This document shows positions 1-7,265 of a stretch of 64,000 nucleotides of DNA, in pieces. Position 1 is the first letter of the stretch. Each line of letters starts with the position of its first letter. Below the pieces are notes generated by a model that saw only the letters and a program-made list of their open reading frames with translations, ran no database searches and was not told where the DNA came from. Source of the stretch: Olsenella sp. Marseille-P4559 (lineage in GTDB: Bacteria > Actinomycetota > Coriobacteriia > Coriobacteriales > Atopobiaceae); contig NZ_LR027573.1 in the NCBI RefSeq assembly GCF_900605015.1, forward strand, positions 986,727 to 1,050,726, given 5' to 3'. Position numbers and translations under genes: made by a program.

Positions 1-165
1 ATGCCGCGCGAGGACGCGCTCGTGCTCGTGAACGGGTGCATGCCGCTCATGGACCGGAAGTACCGGCTCGAGCGCCACCCGCGCTCGAGCCTGCTCGAGG
101 AGGCCGCGCGCCGCGGCCCGTTTGACTTCGCGGAGTACCGCAGGCGGAAGGACGGCGCCTCGTGA
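1..165 (+). CDS. Type IV coupling protein (VirD4/TraG family), C-terminal tail, partial
   Basis: The reading frame is open from the window edge and stops at TGA 163-165. The visible 54 residues begin PREDALVLVNG and continue with MDRKYRLERHPR and GPFDFAEYRRR, the usual C-terminal tail of TraG/VirD4-like coupling proteins in Gram-positive conjugative elements. Such proteins are membrane ATPases that bring the relaxase-DNA complex to the secretion channel. The ATPase domain lies to the left of the window, so its motifs cannot be checked. Position just upstream of the Maff2-PrgI-VirB4 genes is the standard order. Confidence 0.7.
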   Translation: MPREDALVLVNGCMPLMDRKYRLERHPRSSLLEEAARRGPFDFAEYRRRKDGAS

Positions 166-185
166 CGGGGCCGCGACGGCGCGGG

Positions 186-206
186 CCTCCCCCGCCGCGG
201 GGGAGG
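186..206. other. GC-rich hairpin before the secretion operon
   Basis: Arms CCTCCCCCG and CGGGGGAGG flank a 3-base loop. It lies between the coupling-protein gene and the Maff2-like gene and has no T run, so it may be a processing or pause hairpin rather than a full terminator. Confidence 0.4.
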
Positions 207-248
207 AACAGCAAGGAACATCGTCAACCGAAAGCAAAGGAGAACAGC

Positions 249-464
249 ATGCTCGCAAACGTCATCAAGCTCGTGTCGGGCTGCGTGACCTTCCTCGGCG
301 GCTTCCTGGTCGTGTGGGGAGCGGTCTCGCTCGGCCTGGCCATCAGGGAGCAGCAGGGCGGCCCGCAGATCGCGACCGCCATTTCCACCATCGCCGGCGG
401 CGCGATCATCATCGCCGCGTCGGTCTACTTCGGGCAGCTGGACACGTCCTGGCTGCCGGCATAG
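249..464 (+). CDS. Maff2/TrbC-like small membrane protein (VirB2-type pilin-like)
   Basis: A 71-residue protein with two hydrophobic helices (about residues 8-32 and 41-60) separated by a short polar loop (REQQGGPQ). Size, topology and the TIAGGAIIIAA second helix match the Maff2 family, found upstream of PrgI and VirB4 in Tn1549-like elements and thought to play a VirB2/TrbC pilin-like role. AAAGGAG lies 7 bases before the ATG, which decides this start over a longer upstream frame. No lipobox or LPXTG is present. The family call rests on size, topology and context, not on a catalytic motif. Confidence 0.7.
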   Translation: MLANVIKLVSGCVTFLGGFLVVWGAVSLGLAIREQQGGPQIATAISTIAGGAIIIAASVYFGQLDTSWLPA

Positions 465-476
465 GGGGCGTCGCGG

Positions 477-902
477 ATGGCGCTCCGGATACCGGTGCAG
501 AAGGACATCGGCGAGTACGAGGAGAAGATCGTCGGGAAGATGAGCCTGCGCACGCTCGCATGCGTGTCGCTCGGCTTCGGCAGCGCGGTCGGGGCGGCGG
601 CCTTCGTCCACCTGGGCCTGCACGCCGACGTCGCGGACGCGGCCTTCCCGATCATGCTCTGCAGCATGCCGTTCTGGCTCGCCGGGTTCTGGCGGCCCTT
701 CGGCATGCGCGCCGAGGAGCTGCTGCCGCTTTTGGCGGCACACGAGCTCTCCCCGCAGCTGCTCGCGTACGAGCCCTGCCTCGCCGGGAGCCTCCCCGAG
801 GGCTCGCCGCGCCCGGGCCGCCCGGGACGTCGCGCGAGGCGCAGGGCAAGGAAGAAAGGAGCCGAGCTCTATGAGCCGAGCAAGAAGCAACAAGGAGAAT
901 AG
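477..902 (+). CDS. prgI: PrgI family conjugation protein
   Basis: A 141-residue protein starting MALRIPVQKDIGEYEEKIVGKMSLRT, the characteristic PrgI N-terminus, followed by two membrane segments (about residues 27-46 and 50-72). The tail is rich in R, K, P and G. PrgI proteins are inner-membrane parts of Gram-positive type IV secretion systems and sit directly before the VirB4 ATPase, as here. A GGGGG ribosome site lies about 8 bases before the ATG. The gene overlaps the start of virB4 by 32 bases, so the two are likely translationally coupled. Confidence 0.85.
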   Translation: MALRIPVQKDIGEYEEKIVGKMSLRTLACVSLGFGSAVGAAAFVHLGLHADVADAAFPIMLCSMPFWLAGFWRPFGMRAEELLPLLAAHELSPQLLAYEPCLAGSLPEGSPRPGRPGRRARRRARKKGAELYEPSKKQQGE

Positions 903-3348
903 GCCGAAGCGCCCGAGCACCCTCGGGCTGCTCCTCGGCGGCACGGGCGGGCGCAAGGACGCCTCGAAGGGCGCGGAGGCCGAGCGGCAGAGGCGCCGCC
1001 GGGAGCGCGACCGCTCGCGCGAGATGGCCGCCTACGTCGGCTACGACGCCATGTACAGGGACGGCATCGCCCAGGTGATGCCCGGGGTGTTCAGCCAGAC
1101 GGTCGAGTTCTCCGACATCAGCTACCAGTCCGCGCGCAAGGAGGCGCGCGAGACGGCCTTCACCGTGATGAGCTCGCTGTTCAACTACTTCCCGGCGGAC
1201 TCCCACGTGCAGCTCCAGGTAGTGAACGCGCCCATCCCCGCCGACGAGGTCGGCCGCAAGGTCTTCTTCGAGCCCGGGGAGCGCGCCACCGCCGGGCTCG
1301 CCGAAGAGTACAACCGGATCCTCAACGACAAGATGCGCGAGGGCGTCTCGAACCTCGTGCGCCACCGCTACCTGACCTACGCCGTGGGCGCCGACGACGT
1401 CGACGCCGCGGTGCCCAAGCTCGCGCGCATCCGGGGCGACGTGGAGCAGACGCTCGCGCGCATACGCTGCTCGTCGCGCGCCCTCGACGGCGTCGAGAGG
1501 CTCGAGCTTTTGCAGGGGCAGCTGCGCCCGGGGTCGCGCTTCGAGTTCTCCTGGGACAAATTGTCCCCGACGTCGGGAGCGCGCACGAAGGACTTCGTCA
1601 TGCCCTCCACGCTCGACTTCAAGCCCGAGGGCAGGTCCGACTGCTTCCGCAGCGACGGGCGCTACGGCGCGGTGCTCGCGGTGCGCAGCTTCGGGTCGGT
1701 CATCGAGGAGACCTACCTCGCCTCCATCATCGACCTGCCGCTGCCGCTCAACGTGACGCTGCACGTGCAGCCCATCGCGCAGAGCGAGGCGCTCGCGCTC
1801 GTGAAGCGCCAGATCGACTGGATGGACAAGGAGATCATCGACGAGCAGATGAGCGCCGTGAAGAAGGGCTACGACTACCAGATCCTGCCGCCCGAGCTGC
1901 GCTTCTCGAAGGAGGAGGCCGAGGAGCTGCTCGACTTCCTGCGCAACAAGTCCGAGCGCCTGTTCGTCTACACGGGCCTCGTCTACACCTGGGCCGACAG
2001 CCTCGAGGAGCTCGACCGCCGCGTCCAGCAGGTGACGAGCGTCGCGCAGGGCTGCACGATCGGCCTCGAGCCGCTCCACTTCCGGCAGCGCCAGGCTCTC
2101 AACTCGGTGCTCCCGCTCGGGGACAACCACGTCACCGTGAGCCGCTACCTCACCACGGGGCAGGTGGCCATGCAGATGCCCTTCGCCAGCCAGAGCCTCG
2201 ACGAGGCGGGCGGAGGCTACTACGGGCAGTCCAGGGAGAGCGGGAACCTGGTGCTGTGCGACCGCAAGCGCCTGGCGAGCCCCATGGGCTTCGTGTGCGG
2301 CAAGCCCGGATCGGGCAAGAGCTTCTCGGTGAAGCGCGAGATAACCAACACCGTGCTCGCGCACCCCGAGGACGAGGTCGTGATCTTCGACCCGGCCGGC
2401 GAGTACGGCAACCTCGTCGGCGCGCTCGGCGGCGCGAACGTCGAGCTCGCCCCGGGATGCTCGGCGGTGCTCAACCCCCTCGACACCGCCGACGTCGCGG
2501 ACCGCGCCGACGCCGCCAAGCTCGCGTACAAGACCGACGCGGTGCTCGCGCTCTCGAGCGCGCTCATGGCCGAGGGCCGCGAGGGCCTGCCGGAGCGCGA
2601 CCGCTCGATCATCGCCCGCTGCGTCGGCGAGGCGTACCGGGAGTGCGCGAGGGACGGCCGCCTGCCCACGCTCGGCGACTTCCACGCGGCGCTGCTCGCT
2701 CAGCCCGAGCCCGAGGCCGCCGACATCGCGCTGCGCTACGAGCGCTACGTGAAGGGCGCGTTCTCCTTCTTCAACGGCCAGAGCAACGTGGCGCTCGACA
2801 ACCGCATCACCAACATCGACATGCACGGCCTCGGCCAGAACATGCGCGTGTTCGGCATGATCACGGCGCTCGAGATGGTGCGCAACCGCGTGATGGTAAC
2901 GCCGCCGCGCCCCAACTACACCTGGCTCTACATCGACGAGGTGCAGAGCCTCTTCGCGCACCCGACGGTGGTCGAGTACTTCGCCCGCCTGTGGCGCGAG
3001 GGGCGCAAGTTCGGCCTCATCTGCACCGGCATCAGCCAGAACACGAGCCACATGCTGGCCAACGCCGAGGCCCGCGACATGGTGCTCAACTCCGAGTTCT
3101 TCCTGCTGCACAAGCAGTCCACCGCCGACCTCGACGCATGGGCGGAGATGCTCCAGCTCTCCGCCACGGAGCGCGGCTACATCGGCGACGCCGTCAAGCC
3201 CGGCGAGGGCCTGCTCATCAGCGCCGGGATCCGCGTGCCCATCACCGACGACTTCCCGAAAGGCCCGCTCTACGACCTGTGGAACACCAAGCCCGCAGAG
3301 GTCGCCGAGCGCGAGATGCGCCGGGCGGCGCGAGAGGCGGAGGAATAG
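871..3348 (+). CDS. VirB4/TraE-type conjugative ATPase
   Basis: An 825-residue protein. Walker A is CGKPGSGKSFSV at about residue 476 and Walker B is WLYIDEVQS at about residue 685. The basic N-terminal region (about residues 1-50) precedes the usual VirB4 N domain, and the C-terminal ATPase domain shows DPAGEYGNLV and the late SQNTSHML block typical of TraE/VirB4. It would energise substrate transfer and pilus assembly at the membrane. AAAGGAG precedes the ATG. The coding sequence contains one copy of the dispersed palindrome GGGACAAATTGTCCC at 1553-1567. The frame is intact and full length. Confidence 0.95.
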   Translation: MSRARSNKENRPKRPSTLGLLLGGTGGRKDASKGAEAERQRRRRERDRSREMAAYVGYDAMYRDGIAQVMPGVFSQTVEFSDISYQSARKEARETAFTVMSSLFNYFPADSHVQLQVVNAPIPADEVGRKVFFEPGERATAGLAEEYNRILNDKMREGVSNLVRHRYLTYAVGADDVDAAVPKLARIRGDVEQTLARIRCSSRALDGVERLELLQGQLRPGSRFEFSWDKLSPTSGARTKDFVMPSTLDFKPEGRSDCFRSDGRYGAVLAVRSFGSVIEETYLASIIDLPLPLNVTLHVQPIAQSEALALVKRQIDWMDKEIIDEQMSAVKKGYDYQILPPELRFSKEEAEELLDFLRNKSERLFVYTGLVYTWADSLEELDRRVQQVTSVAQGCTIGLEPLHFRQRQALNSVLPLGDNHVTVSRYLTTGQVAMQMPFASQSLDEAGGGYYGQSRESGNLVLCDRKRLASPMGFVCGKPGSGKSFSVKREITNTVLAHPEDEVVIFDPAGEYGNLVGALGGANVELAPGCSAVLNPLDTADVADRADAAKLAYKTDAVLALSSALMAEGREGLPERDRSIIARCVGEAYRECARDGRLPTLGDFHAALLAQPEPEAADIALRYERYVKGAFSFFNGQSNVALDNRITNIDMHGLGQNMRVFGMITALEMVRNRVMVTPPRPNYTWLYIDEVQSLFAHPTVVEYFARLWREGRKFGLICTGISQNTSHMLANAEARDMVLNSEFFLLHKQSTADLDAWAEMLQLSATERGYIGDAVKPGEGLLISAGIRVPITDDFPKGPLYDLWNTKPAEVAEREMRRAAREAEE
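1553..1567. repeat. Dispersed 15-bp palindrome, copy 1
   Basis: GGGACAAATTGTCCC (7-bp arms, single central A) lies inside the VirB4 gene, where it encodes part of WDKLSP. Identical copies occur at 3559-3573 and 10645-10659. Confidence 0.8.
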
Positions 3349-3350
3349 GA

Positions 3351-4952
3351 ATGGCCGGCCCGAGCGAGGGCGGCGGGATGCTCGAGGTGGTCGGGGCGCA
3401 GCGCCGCGACGTGCTCACCGCGGGCGACGTCGCGGAGACCGAGCGCGACGCCCTGGGAAACGTCTCGGAGGGCGCCGGCCCGCTCGACGAGGCGGGAGGC
3501 CCCGCCGCAACGGCGAAGGGGCGCCCTTCCAGGCCCGACGCGCCGGAAGGCGGGCTCGGGGACAAATTGTCCCAACCAGCCGGCGACCGGCGCGCGGCGG
3601 CCGCGATGCGCTCGCGCGTCGATGCGGCGAAGCTGGCGATCGCCCGGGAGGCCGTCTCCCAGCTCGACGACTCGGAGGAGCTCGAGGGCGCCTCGGGCAT
3701 GTACGACGCGGGGCGTGCGGCCAAGAAGGCCGCGGGAAGGCTGCGGCAGAGGAAGGCGAAGAAAGCAGCCCAAGGCAGCCGCAAGGCGGCAACCGCGCTC
3801 GGCGCCCCAAAGGGAGGCGCGCGCGGCCCCGAGGCAGCCGGCGCGACCGCCCCGGCCAAGCACCAGGCGGCCCAGGCGGCCGCGCAGGCGTCGGGCGAGG
3901 CGGCCCGAGCCGCGGGGTCGAAGGGCGCCGCCTCCGCGATCGCGGGCGCGGTCTCGGGCGCAGCGCCCGCCCTGCTCGGGGCGGTGGCCGGCATCGTGGC
4001 CTTCGTCGCCTGCGCGCTCGCCGTCGCGCAGCTGCTGAGCGCGCTGTTCGGCTTCTGGGACGACGCGGCCTCCAAGCAGGGCCTCGAGGGGCTGCCGCCC
4101 TACATCACCTACGAGATGGTCGAGGCGGCGCTCGAGTGCCAGGAGGAGTACGGGCACCCGGCGGGCTGCACCATCGCGCAGATCATCCAGGAGTCCGGCC
4201 AGGGCGACCGCATGAGCCAGCTCGCAGAGCGCGACCACAACCTCTTCGGCATGAAGTGGTGGTCGGGCTACGCGGGCTGCCCCGAGGTGGCCGGCAAGGC
4301 GAACTGGGCCACCAGCGAGGAGTACGTGCCCGGCGAGCACACCCAGATCACGGCGAGCTTCATCCGCTTCACCGGCGACGCCGAGTGCATCCGCTTCCGC
4401 AGCAGGGTCTTCCTGCAGGCGGAGCGCTACTCGGGCAACGCCCTCATCCGGGAGGCGATCGAGAGGCACGACTCGGACAGGATGGCCGAGGGGCTCAAGG
4501 ACGCCGGCTGGGCGACCGACTCGTCCTACGTCGAGTCCCTGAAGTCGATCATGGCGCAATGGGGCCTCTACCGGCTCGACTCCATGACGGTCGAGGACCT
4601 GAAGTACCCGGCCGCGAACGGGAACGCGATCGTCGAGGCGGCGTACAGCCAGCTCGGCGTGCCCTACGTGTGGGGAGGCTCGACCCCCGGCAAGGCGCTC
4701 GACTGCAGCGGGCTCACGCAGTACTGCTACGCGCAGGCGGGCATCCGCATAAGCCACTACACGGGTTCCCAGTACGAGGAGCTCAGGCGCATACCGCTCT
4801 CGGAGGCGAAGCCCGGCGACATCCTCTACCGCTCGGGCCACGTGGCCATCTACATCGGCGACGACAGGTACATACACGAGCCGCGAACGGGCGACGTGTG
4901 CCGCATAGCGAGCGGCATCGGCAGCTTCAGCTGCGCGCTCACCGCGAGATAG
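3351..4952 (+). CDS. Bifunctional cell-wall hydrolase (GH73 glucosaminidase + NlpC/P60)
   Basis: A 533-residue protein starting just after the virB4 stop. Residues 1-200 are low-complexity, Ala-rich and basic, then one membrane helix (about 200-230) anchors it. The GH73-like domain follows (TIAQIIQESGQGD near residue 280, with likely catalytic Glu, then NLFGMKW). The C-terminal NlpC/P60 domain has the Cys in LDCSGLTQ (about 450), the His in GHVAIYIG (about 495) and HEPRTGD. Such proteins locally open peptidoglycan for the transfer channel (VirB1/Orf14-like role). Palindrome copy 2 lies at 3559-3573. An in-frame extension to the left is a shadow inside virB4. Confidence 0.9.
   Translation: MAGPSEGGGMLEVVGAQRRDVLTAGDVAETERDALGNVSEGAGPLDEAGGPAATAKGRPSRPDAPEGGLGDKLSQPAGDRRAAAAMRSRVDAAKLAIAREAVSQLDDSEELEGASGMYDAGRAAKKAAGRLRQRKAKKAAQGSRKAATALGAPKGGARGPEAAGATAPAKHQAAQAAAQASGEAARAAGSKGAASAIAGAVSGAAPALLGAVAGIVAFVACALAVAQLLSALFGFWDDAASKQGLEGLPPYITYEMVEAALECQEEYGHPAGCTIAQIIQESGQGDRMSQLAERDHNLFGMKWWSGYAGCPEVAGKANWATSEEYVPGEHTQITASFIRFTGDAECIRFRSRVFLQAERYSGNALIREAIERHDSDRMAEGLKDAGWATDSSYVESLKSIMAQWGLYRLDSMTVEDLKYPAANGNAIVEAAYSQLGVPYVWGGSTPGKALDCSGLTQYCYAQAGIRISHYTGSQYEELRRIPLSEAKPGDILYRSGHVAIYIGDDRYIHEPRTGDVCRIASGIGSFSCALTAR
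3559..3573. repeat. Dispersed 15-bp palindrome, copy 2
   Basis: GGGACAAATTGTCCC inside the low-complexity part of the cell-wall hydrolase gene, encoding part of GDKLSQ. Same sequence and orientation as copies 1 and 3. Confidence 0.8.
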
Positions 4953-4961
4953 GAGAAACCA

Positions 4962-5681
4962 ATGCAGGGAAAGTCAAGGGTCATGGCCGCCGTCGCGGCA
5001 GGCGCGCTCACCGTGGCGCTCGGCGCGGGCGCGGCGCGCTGCGCCATCGCCCCGCAGGAAGGCGCGCAGGATAGTCCCCAGGAGCAAGAGCAGCCCGCGG
5101 CTGCAGGCGCCGACGCGGCAACCGGGAAGGCCGCCTCGGGCGCCGAGGCGCTCTGGAACACCGCATGGACGGGCGCCGACGACCCGACAGCCACGCTGCG
5201 GATCGTCGAGGGCGCCATGGTGGAGAGCGCGGGCGGCACCGAGCGCGCCTGGTTCTTCTCGGCCGAGGAGCCCTCCGAGGCCGGCGGCGTGCTCAGCGTG
5301 CCCATCGAGGTCAAGGGAACCGGCGACAAGGCGGGAGGGCTCTCGCTCATCCAGGTCTCGGGCGACGGGGACGCCCGCACCCTGGCATGCGACCTCCTGA
5401 CGCAGGCCTACGCGCTCCAGAAGGCGCAAGACGGAGCGTTCTCCGTGACCGGCACCGACGACCGCCTCTCCGAGGCGCTGGGCGCGGATGCCGCCGCCAT
5501 CGAGGAGGCCGTCGCCGGGAAGGCGGCGGAGGTGTCCCCGCAGGCGGCGGGAGCCACCTGGGACAAGGAGGTGTGGCTCGACTACGCCGGGAACGTCGCG
5601 TCGACGACCTTCACGCTCGACGACCCCGCCTCGACGGTGGTCACCGTGGTCTCGCGCGGCGGCTCGCTGGAGGCGATGTAG
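4962..5681 (+). CDS. Secreted conjugation-module protein of unknown function
   Basis: A 239-residue protein with an N-terminal signal sequence (basic MQGKSR, then a hydrophobic stretch to about residue 30). GAARC near residues 23-27 is too poor a lipobox to call a lipoprotein. After a Gln/Glu/Ala-rich linker, the rest looks like a soluble domain with repeated beta-type stretches (ATLRIVEGAM, LSVPIEVKGTG, STTFTLDDPAST). No catalytic motif or known family is recognised. AGGAGA lies 5 bases before the ATG. It sits between the hydrolase and the TrbL-like channel, so an exposed role in the transfer apparatus is likely but inferred. Confidence 0.75.
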   Translation: MQGKSRVMAAVAAGALTVALGAGAARCAIAPQEGAQDSPQEQEQPAAAGADAATGKAASGAEALWNTAWTGADDPTATLRIVEGAMVESAGGTERAWFFSAEEPSEAGGVLSVPIEVKGTGDKAGGLSLIQVSGDGDARTLACDLLTQAYALQKAQDGAFSVTGTDDRLSEALGADAAAIEEAVAGKAAEVSPQAAGATWDKEVWLDYAGNVASTTFTLDDPASTVVTVVSRGGSLEAM

Positions 5682-5683
5682 CC

Positions 5684-6685
5684 GTGCGGGCGCTCAAGGC
5701 GCAGCGCCGCAGGGCGTTCGCCATCTCCGCCGCGGCGGCGTTCGCCCTCTGCGCGCTCCTGCTCGTCCCCGCGCAGCCGGCATACGCCGACATAGCCGGG
5801 GACGTCAACGATTGGCTGTGCGGCCTCCTGCGAGACTGCTGCAACTGGATGTTCAAGGCTCAGACGGGCGTGCTCGGGTCGATCGGCGCGAACGGGATCC
5901 TCTCGGCCGACTTCGCGCACATGCTCACGAGCTCGAGCGACCTGACCATGCACGACGTCGCCCGGGGCGTATGGCAGGTTGCCATCCTGCCGATCGGGTG
6001 CGGGGTGCTCGGCCTGGTCTTCACCCTGAAGCTCATCGAGATCTCCCAGCGCATGGACGGCAGCCAGAGCCTTCCCGGCGTCAAGGAGGTCGTTTTCCTC
6101 CTCGTGTTCTTCGCCGTGTTCCTGTTCCTCATACAGAACAGCTTCGACCTGATGGCGTCGATCTACGAGGTCTGCGGGCTCGCCATCGACCGAGTCGAGG
6201 CGCTCTTCGGCGCCGGAGGCGCGCTCGACCTGCCCGAGGCGTCCGTCGTCACCACCGACGACGACATCCCGTCGCTCATCGCCATGCTCGTCGTGAGCCT
6301 CATCAGCTGGGTCGTGGTGCTGGCGGCCTACGTCGTCGCCCTCGTGGTCTGCTGGGCCCGCGCGCTCCAGCTCTACATCATGGCCGCGTTCGCCCCGATC
6401 CCGCTGGCGTTCCTCGGCATGGACGCCACGCGCCAGATAGGCCTTGGCTACCTGAAGAGCTTCGGGGCGGTCTGCATCGCCGGCGTCATCATCCTCGTGC
6501 TGCTCATATCGTTCCCGCTCGTGCTCGGCGGGCTCACCGGGGCGAACCCCGGGACGGGCACCCCGGCCGACGCGGTCGCAAACGGGCTCACCTACGCGCT
6601 GCAGTACCTGGCCATGTGCGTGCTGCTCATCCTGGCCCTCGTGAAGAGCGGCTCCTGGGCGCGCGACATCGTGAGCGGCTTCTAG
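5684..6685 (+). CDS. TrbL/VirB6-like multi-spanning channel protein
   Basis: A 333-residue protein that starts at GTG 5684, two bases after the previous stop, with GGAGG about 10 bases upstream. It has an N-terminal signal-like helix ending AYADIAG. Five to six further hydrophobic segments follow (VAILPIGCGVLGLVF, VVFLLVFFAVFLF, LIAMLVVSLISWVVVL, AAFAPIPLAFLGM, CIAGVIILVLLI, LAMCVLLILALV). The AAFAPIPLAF(L)GMD block before the last helices is typical of TrbL/VirB6-like proteins, which form part of the inner-membrane channel. It is co-directional with the other transfer genes. Confidence 0.8.
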   Translation: MRALKAQRRRAFAISAAAAFALCALLLVPAQPAYADIAGDVNDWLCGLLRDCCNWMFKAQTGVLGSIGANGILSADFAHMLTSSSDLTMHDVARGVWQVAILPIGCGVLGLVFTLKLIEISQRMDGSQSLPGVKEVVFLLVFFAVFLFLIQNSFDLMASIYEVCGLAIDRVEALFGAGGALDLPEASVVTTDDDIPSLIAMLVVSLISWVVVLAAYVVALVVCWARALQLYIMAAFAPIPLAFLGMDATRQIGLGYLKSFGAVCIAGVIILVLLISFPLVLGGLTGANPGTGTPADAVANGLTYALQYLAMCVLLILALVKSGSWARDIVSGF

Positions 6686-6794
6686 CGGAAAAGCGAGGAA
6701 GGGGGCGGTCGCCATGAGATAGGGGCACCGCGCCGGGGCACGCGTCCCGGCGGATGAAGACAAGGACCGATTGAAAACGAAAAGGAGGAAAGAC

Positions 6795-7253
6795 ATGGAA
6801 GAGAGGAAGAACGTGTACCTCTCGCTGCACAAGAGCTTCGTGCGCGAGGGCATCGAGTACACCGACCGCGCGACCGGCGAGACCAGGACCTTCAACTCGG
6901 CGACCCTTCCCAAGGGCACCGTCGTCGACGGCGTGGACGTGGGAGGCTACGAGTTCAGCCCCATGTTCGTGAACGAGAGCCGCTTCAAGGGGGCCGACTT
7001 CCGGGACATACCGCTGCTCGCGAACCGCGAGGTGTGGCTGAGGAAGACGGTGATGGGCCCGGACGGCCAGCCCGAGCTCGACGAGGACGGCCGCGCGGTC
7101 AAGGACACCGTGAAGGTCATGCCCGCGCAGCTCAAGGAGGCCGTTGACGCAGGGCGCTCGCGCTACCTCGCGGAGCGCGCCGAGCACGCCCGCCAGGCGA
7201 GCCGCGCCGCCGAGCACGAGGCGCCCCGCGCACAGCGAAGCGTCGAGAGATAG
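6795..7253 (+). CDS. Conserved-looking conjugation-module protein, function unknown
   Basis: A 152-residue soluble protein. The ATG at 6795 is chosen over an in-frame TTG at 6771 because AAAGGAGG lies 7 bases upstream of it. The first part (VYLSLHKSFVREG, ATGETRTFNSATLPKGTVVDG, FSPMFVNESRFKG) reads like a small beta-rich domain. The C-terminal third (about 110-152) is a charged, likely helical or disordered tail. No signal peptide and no recognised motif. It lies between the TrbL-like gene and the surface adhesin, in the same direction and probably the same transcript. Confidence 0.7.
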   Translation: MEERKNVYLSLHKSFVREGIEYTDRATGETRTFNSATLPKGTVVDGVDVGGYEFSPMFVNESRFKGADFRDIPLLANREVWLRKTVMGPDGQPELDEDGRAVKDTVKVMPAQLKEAVDAGRSRYLAERAEHARQASRAAEHEAPRAQRSVER

Positions 7254-7265
7254 GGAGGCGGAAAG

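Noticed and set aside
652-3111. An 819-codon minus-strand open frame opposite virB4
   Set aside because: It is an Arg/Ala/Val/Glu-rich shadow of the intact VirB4 gene, as is common in high-GC DNA.
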